Shown here piece by piece: positions 10,565 to 23,022 of a stretch of DNA of 64,000 nucleotides. The DNA lies in contig NW_004624784.1 in NCBI RefSeq assembly GCF_000247695.1, positions 15,053,228-15,117,227 of the forward strand, given 5' to 3'. The notes below the pieces were generated by a model. The model was not told the DNA's origin and ran no database searches. It saw only the letters and a list, made by a program, of their open reading frames with translations. Every line of letters starts with the position of its first letter. Position 1 is the stretch's first letter. This stretch comes from Heterocephalus glaber. Lineage: Eukaryota; Chordata; Mammalia; Rodentia; Bathyergidae. A program made the translations under genes and the position numbers.

Positions 10565-11400
10565 CAGGCAATGGTGAGCCATTGAAGGTTTCTGAACTAA
10601 ACCCCTTCTTGGGAGCAGTTGGGGCTGAGGTGAATCTGGCAACAACATGGGTTGGACGGGCGGTGAAGGAAGCAGGAACAAGGAGAGTGGGTTGTCGTCC
10701 AAGCCAGTGAAAAAAGAATTGAATGGAAGAGGAGGAGGGAGTTGCCAACAGTGTGTGGAGCTGTGGAAAGCAGGTGGGGATCAGAAGAGGTCTTCAGAAA
10801 CAGTGACCTTTGAGGGCGTGATGATGGTGCCCGCGCAGGGACAGAACCCAGATCAAAGGGAGAAGAGGAGGTCGTGGAAGGGAGGCAGTGGGTATCCTCT
10901 CTGCATTTGAGAAGTTTGGCGGCAGACAGGCTGAAAGAGATGATCACAAACTTGGAGAGGGTTAGGAAGACAGGCCAAGGGGCTTACTCCCTCTTTTTTG
11001 GTGAGAAATCAAATGCTGCTGAGCATCTTTTAGTCAGAGGGAAGGTGGTAGTGAACAGCAAAGGATTGGAGAAACAAGTGGAAGAAGCAAAAGAAGGTAT
11101 AATTTATGGAGCAGGCCCTAGAGAGAGGAGAGTGAGACTAAGGGTGAGGGCAGGGGGGCAGCCTGGAAAAGGAGAAGAGGCATCTGTCTCAGCCTGGGGA
11201 AGGTGAAGAGAGCAGCAGAGGTGCATGGTTTGGGTTGGAAAGCAAAGAAATTAATAACAAGGTTGCTGTAGTAGAGTGGGTACTGAAGTTACCTGCAGAG
11301 ACAGATTGGAAAGTGGCTTTAGATTTCAAGGAAGGCCAAAAAGAGCAGAAGAGAAGTATGATTAGGATCTTCCAGCCTCTGTAGGGAAAAAGGAGTTTGT
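10565..11400 (-). repeat. L2 LINE fragment
   Basis: 'gagccattgaaggtttctga', later 'aatcaaatgctgctgagc' and intervening purine-rich text run in the order of antisense L2. Diverged. The open frames here are not genes. Confidence 0.4.
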
Positions 11401-11409
11401 GGAATCTAT

Positions 11410-12840
11410 GTAGCTTCATGCGGGAAGAATCAGGACCTGTGGGCACAATCTTTGAGGAAGTAGGCCCCAGTGTAACACAGAGATCTGAGCTGACCAACAA
11501 TGACAGGAATCACTGGCTGTATTTTGGACAGAGGCTGCAGGTCCATTTATCAGGGATGCTGCCCGTGGGCTCTTGCGCTGGGGCACAGGGATGAGATCCA
11601 TGTTCCCTCCTGGCTCTGAGACTCGATGACCACAAAGGTGTGTGACCATCCACGCAAAGCCCAGGTGGCTGGGCTCGCCTTTCTCACGTGCCCTGTATGT
11701 GAACAGTGTGGGGTGACCAGACAGAGGCCCTCTCTTAAAGCCCTCCCTCCCTCAGCTTCCCCAGCTCTTTCAGACAAGCAGCTGTTGGGCTTGGAAAAAG
11801 CCCAAAGTCAACATAATAATCATTTCCCCTCCCAGCCATATCCGAGGTTCTCTGTGTCACGCAGTAATTGGCGAATAAAGCTTGCTTTGATGTGAGGGAA
11901 ACCCTATGAAGAAGTCCCTAAGATGGTCCAATCTCCTGAAATCTGTTGACAGGAGAAGAAAAAGCTGTTGGTAGGGTAAGATATGTCCTCAGTCTGAAAT
12001 CACTGGAAGCTGAGGGCAAGAGGAGAGGAGAGAAGAAGAGAAAGAATCCAAGGGAGGAAGTATGACCCCCTTGGTTTGGGGTACCCCCTTTCCTAACCTG
12101 ACAGGCCACCCTCACCCCAGGCAGTATTCCTGGGGGGAATTGGGAAAGCATGGCTCCTAATCACTGTCATCATCCCTATGGTAGCTGTGGTGATTATAAT
12201 GGTGCTTCAGTATCTCACAGTGCTCAGCAACATTTAATTATTGTTATTCCTACAGAGATGGCTGCAGAGCCTCCTATTGCCATGGCTGCCATTGCTCTTG
12301 GGGAATGATCGGCTGAACACAGCTGCACCCCATCTCCAGGTCTGTGATCTAGTGCATCGAAGTGGAACCTAGGTGGCTAATAGGCAGCCAACCTCTTCTT
12401 TGTGGGCTCTGTGTCTCAGGGGTCTCCATAGCTATCAAGGCTGGAGCTCTGAGCAATATAGAAAGGTCCCAGTCTCATCTTGAGCAACCCAATTCTCCAG
12501 AAAGAAAGAGTTGGAAGGCAAGTCAGTTTACATCCTGCATCTTGCCTGATGTGAGTCACCACATCTGAATCCGAGAGAATCTCCATGTGAGTGGGGGCAG
12601 CATTCCTGCTATAGAGTAGGTCAGTGATGCTGACTAGAGGGTTCCATGAGGATTTTCAGGAATCTTAGATCATGAGGATAGGAAGGGACTTAGCAGAGCT
12701 TCCGCCTGGACCATGCTCAATTGAGGAAGAGACGAAAGCGAAGAGGACTTCAAAGGAAGACACTTAGCATCCCACCCTCACTCTCTTCCTTTAGGTGGTG
12801 GCCCTCCATCTCGGGCTGGGGAATATTTTCAGGATGATTT
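11410..12840. other. No gene or repeat recognised
   Basis: Unique sequence. A stretch at about 11800-11890 (including 'cagtaattggcgaataaagc') has the look of a conserved element but no supporting evidence. An AATAAA occurs there by itself without a gene upstream. Confidence 0.4.
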
Positions 12841-12861
12841 TCAGGGTAGACTAACCAGATT

Positions 12862-12952
12862 TCTTTTTTTTTTTTTTTTGGTACCAGGGATCAAACTCGG
12901 GACCTTGTGCTTGCAAGGCAGGCACTGGAACCACTGAGCTAAATCCCAGGCC
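12862..12952 (-). repeat. ID SINE
   Basis: Poly(T), then 'ggtaccagggatcaaactcg', 'cttgcaaggcaggcactgg' and 'ccactgagctaaatccc': a complete antisense ID element. Short 'agattt' copies flank it. Confidence 0.9.
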
Positions 12953-12959
12953 TAGATTT

Positions 12960-13975
12960 TTTATTTTTTTAATTTTTTTTGAGAGAGAGAGACAGATAGA
13001 CATATGGACACCAAGAGAAGGAATCTGTTGGAAGGGAAGAGCAGAGATGTCTCGTCAGTTCAAATGCAGCAGAGAAAATCAGCTGCGGACATGGCCTTGG
13101 GAGGAGATGAGCTAGGAGTGTGTGGAGCTGTGGATCTTTGCCTTGTCAGGTGTCCACCCTTTCCAGGAAGGATCCGATGAAAGATCGGTCACTCCCCTCT
13201 GAAACCTGCACAAGTACACAAGGATCATGTTTGCATGACCTCCTGCTGAGGCCCAGCTGGAACCCTGAGCCAGGAGTCCCCACTGTACAAAGGGTTCTTT
13301 GGAGAGGAAGCAGCCCTGAGCCTAGGCTCCCTGTGATCTAGGCTAATGAGGGACTGTAGTGACATAAAGAATCTCCAATGAAGAAAGTCTAAATCAGTTT
13401 CTATAAAGTGAAGTGAAAACAACAAATCTGATACATACTCTCCTTACAACTCTGTAAAAATAGCCACCTATTAAGAGAGAAATGGGAAGGCAGCATGGAG
13501 AAATGAAAATAATTTATGGGTGAAAATTTTTGATTTTAATTTTATTTAAAAATTTAGTATCATTACGAGGTTCTTTAATAACAGATTTAATTTTTTCTAT
13601 ATTATATAAAGTGCTTTTCCAGCAGAAATGAGCTTCTGAATTATATTTGGTTTAGGTTAATATTAATGTCCTGTGTTCAGGAGGGTTCCCGAGGACCTGA
13701 GGCTGACATCCAAAGGGTAGGCAATGCCCATGGAGGTGACTGAGTTTTGAGGACCTGGAATGAGGTGCTGCTCAGGAGACAGCCGAAAAGGGAAGGATAT
13801 TGTGATCTGCCATCAGGAGTACCAGCCTTTGACCAACCTTGAGAGCAGCAACATAAAGGGTGACCAGCTCTTCTGAATTGTCTGTGACTGAGGGGCTCCA
13901 ATGACATAGGATTTTCCATGCTAAAGCTAAGAAGATCCTTATAAATCAGGACAAATCAGCTACCTATTAATGAGC
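12960..13975. other. No gene recognised
   Basis: Begins with a short T/GA-rich patch, then unique sequence. AT-rich at about 13500-13670. No family resemblance in the frames. Confidence 0.4.
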
Positions 13976-13979
13976 TTCT

Positions 13980-14050
13980 TGACCTTCTGAGCCTCAGTTT
14001 TTTCACTTGTAAGGTGGTGCTGATGACACCTGGGACCTTTGTATAAGCAC
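13980..14050 (+). repeat. MIR SINE core fragment
   Basis: 'tctgagcctcagttttttca' followed by 'cttgtaaggtgg' is the MIR core; flanks too diverged to extend. Confidence 0.45.
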
Positions 14051-14243
14051 TCTGCAAACTCCACGCTCTTCATACCTGTTGGGGATGGGTGATTATTACT
14101 GGTGGAGTGCCATGGTGGAGGGAGGGGAAAGGGTGACTCTTCCCCATCTTGAGAGCTGACCGATCAAGACCCTGTCTGGATGAATACCATGATTTATATA
14201 TGCAGAGTTTAAGGCAACCGACCTCTCACAATGAAGTTTTAGG

Positions 14244-14335
14244 GGAGCTGGGAGTGTAACTCAGTGGTAGAGCACTTGCCTAGCACGAGTGAGGTCCTGA
14301 GTTTGATCCCCAGAACTGTCTCCTCCAAAAAAGGA
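14244..14335 (+). repeat. ID SINE (older subtype)
   Basis: 'gctgggagtgtaactcagtg' and 'agagcacttgcctagcacga' with 'tgagtttgatccccaga' form an ID element of the classic agagcacttgcctagca type, unlike the copy at 7.9 kb. Confidence 0.88.
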
Positions 14336-15172
14336 AATATCTATGGACCCTCTGACCAGGTATGTGCTAGGCATTGGAATAAAACTGTGAATATCTGAGA
14401 TATGCTCCTGTTCCTGAGACCAAAGCCTACTAGGGAAGGCAAGGATCCAAAAGGAAGGGGGTGGGAAGGATCAGGAAATGTTTCTGAGGTAAGCAGAACC
14501 CTGGGGAGTGGGGTCTGGATGCCAAGGGTGTTGTGTTGTGGGGAAATGAGGCATAAGGAAAGGAAGCCAGAGGCCCAGGCCCTGGTATATGGAAGGACAG
14601 AATGGTTTAGTGTGGCTGGGCCATGCAGGAGTGGAGTGAGAGAGGGGGGCCTGGGAGGTCTATGTTCCCCCTGTGTGGGCCTTGAATGCTCCCTCATTTT
14701 TGGACTGAATTCCTAGGACATCAAGGGGCTGTGGTAGGGCTGGAGCAGAGCAAGGCACTTTCACAACTGTCCACTCAGCAGTTCCCATGCATATCATTAA
14801 ACGATAACACAAATGATTAGGGGCTGTCCTAAAATGGCATCCTGTGAGACCCAGGTCCTCTGACCTGACGGTGTGCCTCTGTCTGCTGAGCTCTGAAGGC
14901 CCTTGAACTAGCCCATCCCCCGAGTGCCCTGCAACTCCCAATCTGGTGCACCCATCTATACATTCCCCAGGCAGGGGTCTGGCTGCCTAGCACAGGCTGT
15001 GATGCCTCCTCCCAAGCACACTACTGTTACCTCAATGTGTCTGTGTGGGCTGGATGGCTGTGTGGCAATGCACTCAGGGTGTGCTGCGGACTCGTCCAGC
15101 CCAGGCAGCTGATTAATCATGAACAGTTACACCAACCTTCCCAGGAACAAAGAGGTAGGTATGCACTCGTGT

Positions 15173-15194
15173 GTGTGTGTGCATGCACACACAC
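15173..15194. repeat. Perfect palindrome of alternating purine-pyrimidine
   Basis: (gt)4 then gcatgc then (ac)4: a 22-bp perfect inverted repeat in strictly alternating purine-pyrimidine sequence, a Z-DNA or cruciform candidate. Confidence 0.85.
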
Positions 15195-15419
15195 TACTGT
15201 GCACATGCATTTAGACTCGATGATATTTATGCCCACATTTTCACTGAAACTCAGGCAAGCTCACAAAGACACTCCCTGCTACCTGGATGAGATGCATAAA
15301 CATGACATTATATTCATCCCAGACATGCTGCTCTAGCACTGACACACATAATGTTGTAAATGCTGTCTACACAGTCTCAGATAGATGCCTGCACACCTGT
15401 GCTGCCCCATACCACCTCT

Positions 15420-15535
15420 CACACTCTACAGATATGTCATGAGGATTAGAAAGGAGCATCCAGATTAAGCATTTAACCCAATCCCTGGCACATAGGACTT
15501 TTGTATTATAGTTTAATGATATTATATATGATTAT
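15420..15535 (+). repeat. MIR SINE 3' half
   Basis: 'catgaggattagaaaggag' and 'aacccaatccctggcacata' match the MIR 3' part. Confidence 0.5.
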
Positions 15536-15784
15536 ATTAAGATACTTCAATGTGTGCACATGTACTGTTACCCTCATACTGATACACATATACACTGCCA
15601 CATATGTGTTTTTAAAAGCAGGTGCAAGCACAAGAACTTCACCCTTTAATAAAACTGATGCATGCAGTCTCCTATACCCAAGCAAGCTCACCCTCAGACC
15701 TGAAGGTTGCCACAGTTTGCTCTCCCAGTTGCACCTACACACAATCACAACAGCAATAATAATCATCAAAAAACCAGGTTAGGT

Positions 15785-15960
15785 GATTGCTTTATATTTT
15801 CCTGAGGCCTTTCAGACTATAATCTCATTTGATTCTCACAGCAGCCCCATGGGATAGGTGGGTGGAGCAGGCATTATTTCCCTGGGTTTATGGCTGGAGA
15901 TCCAGAAGCCAGGGAGCTGAAATGTGCCATCTGCAAAGTGGCTGGGAACCCATATCAAAC
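15785..15960 (-). repeat. MIR SINE
   Basis: 'ataatctcatttgattctca' with 'cagcagccccatgggatagg' then 'ccagaagccagggagctga' follows antisense MIR. Confidence 0.55.
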
Positions 15961-16639
15961 TTGATGGTGAGCTTCCTTGGCCCTCAGATGTTGATTTGAC
16001 AACCTCCAGCTCTCGGTATGGAAAGCAGAGGCTGGGGCAGGGGATTACTAGATTCTTAATTCTGGTCAAAACATTTTCTGGAGTCAACCCTGGCAGAGAA
16101 GTGGGAATTGGAGGCTGATAAGGGGAAACTGCCATCATTAGAAATCCCATAAAGTCTCATTTACAACTCCCTGTCAGATGAAAGGAGCAATTGAATGTGT
16201 TGGAGGGAAAAGTAAATACTGATTTCCTTTAGGATAGCCCAGCCTCAGACAGCTGATCCCTGATCCCTGGAGGACCCAGAAGGTCCCAGGAGAGATCTCA
16301 TATTCCGTCTGGGTTCTCCCCAACTCTGCACTTCCTCTCCCCTCTGTCCAACTGGTCTATGGATCCTTAGGCTCTGGTTCAGGAGAGGGGAGGAGAAAAG
16401 GACAATGAAGGGGCATCCCCTCCCTCAGAGCCCCTCTCTCCTGGCACACAGTGGGAACCTCCTTCTCCCATCAAGTTCTGTCTCCTACTGGGCTGGGGCA
16501 GGAGCACACTGTCCCCTTATACCTGGCCTCTGAGCCAAGAATTTTGAAAGATGGTCAGAGCACCCTTCAAAGGCTGGTGCCACTAGGAGGGCCCTGATGA
16601 TGAAAGGACAGGGAGAGTGACTGACCCCCTCTTTGACTT

Positions 16640-16800
16640 CTTCTGCAGTGGCATGCTGGTTTCATCACACTGTGGGCCATAGTTTCTGTACCTGCACAAT
16701 GGGAATGGTAAGACGAACTCACAGTGCCATGTGAGGACCAGATGAGAGCAGGTGTACCAAGGCCATGGCACAGTTCCTGGCACGCTGCTGGGGCCCCATA
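16640..16800 (+). repeat. MIR SINE
   Basis: 'gtttctgtacctgcacaatg' followed by 'ggaatggtaagacgaactca' and 'cagttcctggcacgctgctg' keeps MIR order. Confidence 0.5.
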
Positions 16801-17224
16801 GTGCCAGGGCTGTCCCTTGCCCTGGCAGCTTCCTGAGAAATGCCTCCACTGCGAAGGCTGGAAAGTGGCCTCCTGGATGTGCCAGCTCTGGCTTGGAGGG
16901 AGGGAGAAGGGAGGGGCAGGTAAGGGACATCTGTTTGACACTCTTGTCAGCATCCGTTACCTGGTGTGTATTTTCCCAGGAGCTGATTACATTACAGCAT
17001 GTGTTGATAAACATTTGGAGTCAGAGCAGAGAGGAAACTGAGCAGAATTTTAAGTGGGTAGTGGTTTGGTCAGGAGATGCTGAGAAAGGATTGTCTGGGA
17101 TGAGCTGGAGGAGATGACAAGGGCCCCCGTCTGGAGGCTTTTTGCTTGCCTGGCTCCTTTCTCTTTCTGATTTCTCTCCTTCCCTACTGCTGAAGCCCTC
17201 AGAGAGCATCTCAACTTGGTCCCA

Positions 17225-17310
17225 GAGACAGTGTATTATAGCAGAAGAGGTGTGGGATTTGGATGTCAGGAAGTCATGTGTTCCAATCCTAGCTCTAGTA
17301 AAGATTCAAC
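17225..17310 (+). repeat. MIR SINE 5' part
   Basis: 'acagtgtattatagcagaag' then 'tgtgggatttggatgtcagg' and 'gttccaatcctagctct' match the MIR head. Confidence 0.5.
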
Positions 17311-18059
17311 CAGAAGACATTCACCATGCTTGCCATATAGAATGCCTGGGTAAATGTTGGCTACTTTCCTCTCGTGCTCAGTTTCCACGGAGGAGGGAAG
17401 TAATCATCCTATCCTTGATGGTACTCAACCCTTTCTTATTTCTATGTCGTGCTAAGAGGAGGCAGGTTCACGTTCTTCCTGACAGTCTTCTCTAAAGCCA
17501 GCCCTGGTTAGGCCTGGGGTAGGCAGCCTGGGCTGAGTGTCTGGAACACATATATGGCAGCTGGAGCTAAGTAATTATTTGTGTAGTTATCTGCCTGCTG
17601 TCGTTCTCCCTCCCTATTCCACACACTCCTGAGGACAGGGGCTGTGTCTGCCTGGTCATATGGAATTCTCAGGGCCTTAGCAGGAACTGGTAGGAATGAA
17701 CTACTCACAGCCATCTGATTGGTCTGTGGCGGAATGGCCAAGACCGCCCATCTCAGAGTTCCTTGCTGTCTTGTTGCTCCGTTGTTTCAGAATCTAGAGC
17801 ACTGACTATACTTCTCCCTTGGCTGTTGGCACAGATTACCTTGGAAGAACATTTCCTGTGTGTAGCTGTAGTCTCTGAAGTTGTTTTTGAGGACAAGGAC
17901 ATTTAGACTTTTGCGAGAAGGATGTGGAACTGTCCCTCTGACTCCATGGACGTGTGTAAAGGAACGAATGAATGTGCGAATGCCTCCATCTTGTCTCCCT
18001 GTTCCCTCTCTCTGTGCGTGCTGGAGAAGGCACCTCTCACCCCAGCCCACTTCAGGTGT

Positions 18060-18350
18060 GCTGGTTGCCTCCGCTGACGCTGGGGCTGCCCCTTTGTGGG
18101 GCGAGCACAACGGTCCCAGCGCCACCTAGCGGCCAGGGAGCCTGGGAGTTGCGCGTCTCGTTTCCCAGTCCATGGGATCCGCGGACTACGCCACCTCGCA
18201 GAGTTCCGACGCTCTGGCCACTGCCTCCGTCTGTTTTGTTCTCTCCGGTCCAGAGAGTGCGGAGACTTCCGGGGAGCGAACGTGTACGGGTTTCCAGAGT
18301 AACCCCGACAACAGTAAGCCGGAACGGACTCCTGGGGAAGCAGGAGGTGG
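18060..18350. promoter_or_regulatory. Isolated CpG-rich patch, 12 kb upstream of NECTIN1
   Basis: By eye, roughly 25 CpGs fall within about 290 bp, in a flank otherwise depleted of CpG. No repeat was recognised in it. It contains a strong CTCF motif. It could be an orphan CpG island, insulator or unannotated promoter. ORFs through it are overlapping chance frames without family resemblance. Confidence 0.55.
18117..18138 (-). promoter_or_regulatory. Strong CTCF-binding motif
   Basis: The minus strand reads ccctggccgctaggtggcg followed by ctg. The ccgctaggtggcgc core fits the established CTCF consensus (CCNSNAGRKGGCRS) throughout. It lies inside the isolated CpG-rich patch. Confidence 0.65.
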
Positions 18351-18468
18351 CCCTCCACTCACGTTTCGTGTCCTCACTACTGCCTCTCTCTGCCACAAGA
18401 GTCCATTGATTGGGAAGAGTAGCCGGGTTGTGGTGTGGTAGGGAAGCTGAGAGGACACACGCGCTGAC

Positions 18469-18470
<2 letters not shown>

Positions 18471-18504
<34 letters not shown>

Positions 18505-18516
18505 ACACACACACGT
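18471..18516. repeat. (AC)n microsatellite
   Basis: Sixteen AC units, then gt and a short further AC run ending in cacgtgt. Confidence 0.97.
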
Positions 18517-18599
18517 GTAGACACTGCCTTCTGCAGTGCCCACCACTCTAGGGCCGGGGGGGGGGGATGGGAAGGGCCTCCAGAGCGTCCTAGGAAGAG

Positions 18600-19865
18600 C
18601 CCTGCCTCTCAGTTGCCAGCTCCTCAGCTAAGTTTTGCAAGCCTCCTGGGAAGAATCATCAGTGAATGGTTTATTCCAGCCTCAGCTGGTGGGCTGCCTC
18701 CCGCCCGCACCCCCACCACTGCAGCCTGTGGGCTCCTCTCCTTGGCAAAGATCTTCCGTGGCACTAAGAGGCCCTGTTAAATACCAGGCAAAGCCAATTC
18801 TGCTAGGAAGGAGGAGCTGCTGTGGCAGGAGCTGCAGAGACAAATAATATGCAGTAATGCCTCTTTGGCTGCTGCCCTGGGTACAAGCTCAGCCCTCTGT
18901 CCTGGATGGCAGGAAGAAGTGTTGGGGACCCGATGGGTGAGGTGGGAGTAGGAGAGGGGAGAAGTCAGGGCAAGAATACTTTTGACAGTAAGGATACCCT
19001 GAATCTCTCTCCTTTACCCCTAAAGTCTGTCAATTGTCTGGACTAAGATGGCGGAACTGGATGTGCGCCTCCGTTACGTGTGGGGCTTCTGACCCTTCTC
19101 CAGATTCTTGCTTGATTTCCTCTGTGATGAGGAAGTTCTTACCTCTCACAGCGTCTCAGTTCTGGGCACCTTGCCCTTTAGAGGCCAGAACTGCCCTGAA
19201 AGCCCTATCCATCCAGCTATGTCAGAGGTACAACCAACACCCACCCACCTAGCCCCATTCCTGGTTGCTGCCCTCCCCCCACTGCGTCTGGGGGCCAGGC
19301 TGCTGTGGAGGTGGGGAGTGCCTGGCAGTTGGTACCATAAAAAGGGGCAGGCAGGAAACAGGCTCCTGACATTCGTCTTGGTCCCTTCCCTAAACTCCTG
19401 TTGGCCACCTGGCTGCCAGTGGGTGTGTACACAGTATTGGGCTGGGGCTGGGCGGAGACTGGGTGGAGATGCTGGCTTGCCTGGTTTCTCACACTTCTTC
19501 CTGCTTCCCAAAGCCAGTGCGGAGAGTGTGTCCCCATTTGTGGGCAAGGCTGTAGCCCTGTGAATGCCTGGGTATGGGTTTCTTCACATATTCACAGGCT
19601 ATCAGGATTGGAAGGGACTTTGGAAGACCCTCCCCCTCACACCACCCTCTGCCACAGCAGGTCAAATGTTCAGGAAAATTTTGCTTGATTACTCCTTGTG
19701 ACTGGAAGCCTCCCCACCCCCACCCCCGCCACCCAGTCCAATCTTGCTGAAGCTGGAATACTGACCTGGAAACTGTGCCAGGCATACAGAACTACACTCC
19801 ACCCTCCATATCTACAGGAAAACATGGCCAGAACAAAGTGTCACAAAACAGCACCCCGAGGTATT
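18600..19865. other. No gene or repeat recognised
   Basis: Moderately GC-rich unique sequence. Overlapping frames on both strands at 19100-19560 are not supported by splice sites or similarity. Confidence 0.4.
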
Positions 19866-19869
19866 TATT

Positions 19870-20080
19870 AGTACCCACTCTCTACAGGCACTGAGTGAGG
19901 TGCCACACATGTATGGTCTCTCATAATCACCTTAAAACTCTGCAAGGTCATGTTTGTTATTATCTCTATTTTATTGAAGAGGAAATCGAGGCCCAGAGAC
20001 ATGAAGGCATTTACCAGAAATCTCACAGCCAGAAAATGGCAAAGCTTGCAATCAAAACCAGGATGTTTGGCTCTGCCTGA
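19870..20080 (-). repeat. MIR SINE
   Basis: 'ctacaggcactgagtgaggt', 'tattttattgaagaggaaat' and 'cgaggcccagagacatgaag' then 'tcacagccagaaaatggcaa' are clear antisense MIR. Confidence 0.75.
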
Positions 20081-20260
20081 GTTTAATTTGATCATTATGT
20101 TGCAGACACTACCCAGAGAGGAATGAGAGGGGAAGGGGGAGAACAGACATGCACATGTGTGTCTCCTCACTGCCACTGCCAGGGCGAGGGTCGGGGGGTG
20201 GGCAGAGATCAGTGGTATTAGAGGCAACTAGGGACCCTGGATACGGAACTAAGATGACTG

Positions 20261-20338
20261 GAACTGCAGTGCTGGGGTTAGAATTCTGGGCCTTGTTCAT
20301 GCCAGGCAAGTGCTCTCCCACTGAGCCACACCCTCAGG
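20261..20338 (-). repeat. ID SINE (older subtype)
   Basis: 'cagtgctggggttagaattc', 'gccaggcaagtgctctccca' and 'ctgagccacaccctcaggc' read as an antisense ID element without a clear tail. Confidence 0.85.
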
Positions 20339-20784
20339 CCTGCCTTTCTTCTTCCTCTTCCTTCTCTTTCCCTCCCCTCTTCCTTCATCACCATCATCTC
20401 ATTTAAAAGTCAGCCTATCGGCATGAGTGTTCGGAGTTCTTCCAAAGCGAGAAGCTCCACCTGTGCACCGCCAGGCCCAGACAGATCCGCTGGCCTCCAC
20501 CAATGTTGGCAGAAGTGTAGAATAAGTGTGGTTAAGAGATGGGAAATAAATAGGGAAGCTCTGTATTTAGGTTCCACACCAGCCAAGGGTTAGGTGGTTG
20601 GTACATGGTTCAGAGAGTTTTATGTTTAATTTTATGTCTAGACAGAGTTTGAGATGAAGTTATCACTTCTCTTCTAATTAGTTCGAGAAGGCTTCCCCAG
20701 GCGCTGCTTTTGGGAGCCTTCCTGCTGTCTCAGCTTTGCCATCTGTCCCCAAGAGTGAGACTTGGGTACAGTGAGCTGAGGGAG

Positions 20785-20945
20785 TGAGCACTGGTTGGGA
20801 GTCAGGCTGTCGGGGTCTTTGACCTTGGTTCTGCTGCCTACTTGCCATGTGACCTTGGATAAACTAACCTTGCTCTTCTGGGTCTTTACTTCCTTATTTG
20901 TAAAATGAAGGGACAAGACTGATCCCATCAGCACCTTTCAGCAAG
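20785..20945 (+). repeat. MIR SINE
   Basis: 'cttgccatgtgaccttggat' then 'tctttacttccttatttgta' and 'aaatgaagggacaagactga' are MIR core sequence. Confidence 0.7.
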
Positions 20946-20949
20946 TACA

Positions 20950-22620
20950 TTCCCCAGAGTCCATTAAACAGTTCGTCTGGGTGGAGGTGGGCAGGCTGTG
21001 GACTGTGCAAAGATACCTGGCCAAGAAGTAGATGGGAGCTGAAATCTGGCCAATGTTCTTCTCCCTGGGTCATGTGTTTTGGAGGGGACTACATCCATCT
21101 GGAGAAAGAAGCATCTTTTCTAACTATGCAGAGGTACCATGTGCAGGGCCCATGAAGACTGGCCCGCTGAGCCCGGAGTGGGAGGTACTAAAGGGAGTGA
21201 ATTCATGAGAAAGATGGAGGATCAGGCAGAGGTTCTGCTGTCCAAGGACATGGAAACAGGGCAGGAGCAGCGGGAGCACGAACTCAGAGCTAGAAAGCAG
21301 AAAAGGGAGGGTGGGGTACAGAGGCAACCTGAGCTGATGGGACAACCGCATGGGATGGGCCCTTTGGCCGAGGTCAGGGTGCTCTGGGAGCAATGACTCT
21401 ATGGCCTCCAGCCTCACTGCTGCTGTAGCCACCCCAAGCAGCTGGCCCCTTTGGAGTGGCTCCTCTTGCCAATCTCTCATTGGGGGGAGTGTGGAGGAGC
21501 TCGGTTCCCAGGGCCTCCCCTCTTTCATGGGCTTTCCTTCTCCAGTGCCTGGAGTTGGGGCCCCTCCTGCCAGGCCCTCTGGTGCAGTGTGCAGACAGGC
21601 ATGGCCCTGCCCTCAGGAAACTTACCATCTCACAGGGACTTTGGGCACAGGTCCATTGGGAAGTGGCCCCTGTCCCTGAGGCATTGTAGGGCAGGAAGTG
21701 CAGTAGGATAGTCTTGGTATCTATACTGGTCTCAGTCTGGCCCAAGGTGAAGGCTTTTACTCTGGGACCAAGAACGAAGAAAAGCCACCAGTTTGGCCTC
21801 CACATTCATTGGCAGCAGAAATTCTGAGGAAATGAGAACGATGGTGAAGATCTACTGGGGACAGATTTCTGACCCCTCTTACTGTCCAGGGAGGATGTGG
21901 GAGTCATTGAAGAGGAGGATGGGACATGAAGACTTCCACAAAGCAGGGGGCAGGGAAGCTAGGTCTGGGGGGCACAGCCTCACTTTCCCTTGTTCAGGAG
22001 GTGAGGATGAGGGCACTGAAGGGTCCCCGATCTATGAGGGTGACCCAGAGCCAATCAGCCAGACTGCACCCCTAGAGGCCATTCATCTCCCTTTCTGGCC
22101 CTGCCCTCAGAAGCCTTTCTTCTGAGTGAATCTCACATTATCTGGCCAACAGGAAGTCCTCACTTCTGTCTAACTCAGTCCTTTCTGCTGCACCTCTTGT
22201 TCATTTCCGCATAGTACAGCAGGTACACAGTTTGAATTCCAGACCACTCTCATGGCCAAGCCTTCTGCAGCCACTCTGCCTCCTCAGCAGACCTAGTTGT
22301 GCGAGGCTGGGATGGCTGTCATCTCTGCAGGGACAACTATAGGACTGTCATTATGCCTGTGCCAGGCAGGCCCACCCCTCTCTCCCGGGTGCCCACTGTC
22401 CCTGCTCTTTAAAAGAAGGAGACCGCAGGGGGGTTCATCATCTGTCTTGCTCTTGCTGGGTGGCTGTGCCAAGTGATACTTTTGTTTTGAGCATGTTCCT
22501 ACCCCCTGGCCTTCTGACATCCAGTCTTTATTCCCCAGGGCAGTGAGATGGCAGCTCTGAGCAGCTTGCTCTAGAACCAACTGTGCGTCCTCCACTTGGA
22601 CCAATACCAATGGTAAGAAG
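20950..22620. other. No gene recognised
   Basis: Unique, moderately GC-rich. The longest frame (minus strand, 21374-21805) overlaps plus-strand frames and has no recognisable domain. Confidence 0.4.
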
Positions 22621-22624
22621 AATA

Positions 22625-22690
22625 ACAATGAGCTGATATTTGTTGGGCTTTTACTATGTGCTGGATACTCTTAAAACTGCTCACACATGT
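22625..22690 (-). repeat. MIR SINE, left piece of a split copy
   Basis: 'cttttactatgtgctggata' is the antisense MIR 3' end. The element appears to resume at 23785 after the LTR stack. Confidence 0.5.
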
Positions 22691-22691
22691 G

Positions 22692-22968
22692 TATTCATTT
22701 CCTATTGTTGCTGTAGTAACTTAGCACAAACTCGATGGATCAAAGCAACACACATTTATTATCTTGCAATTCTTTTGAGGGTTGGAAATGTGACACATGA
22801 TTCCCTGGGCTAAAAACCAAGGTGTAGGAAGGGCTGCACTCCTTTCCAGAGGCTTACATGTCTGCCTTTTCCAGCTTTGAGAGGCCACCTACCTCCCTTG
22901 GCTCATGGTGCCTCCCCCAGTTTCAAAGCCAGCCAACGAGGCATCTCTCTGCTGCTTCTTATGTCCTC

Positions 22969-23022
<54 letters not shown>

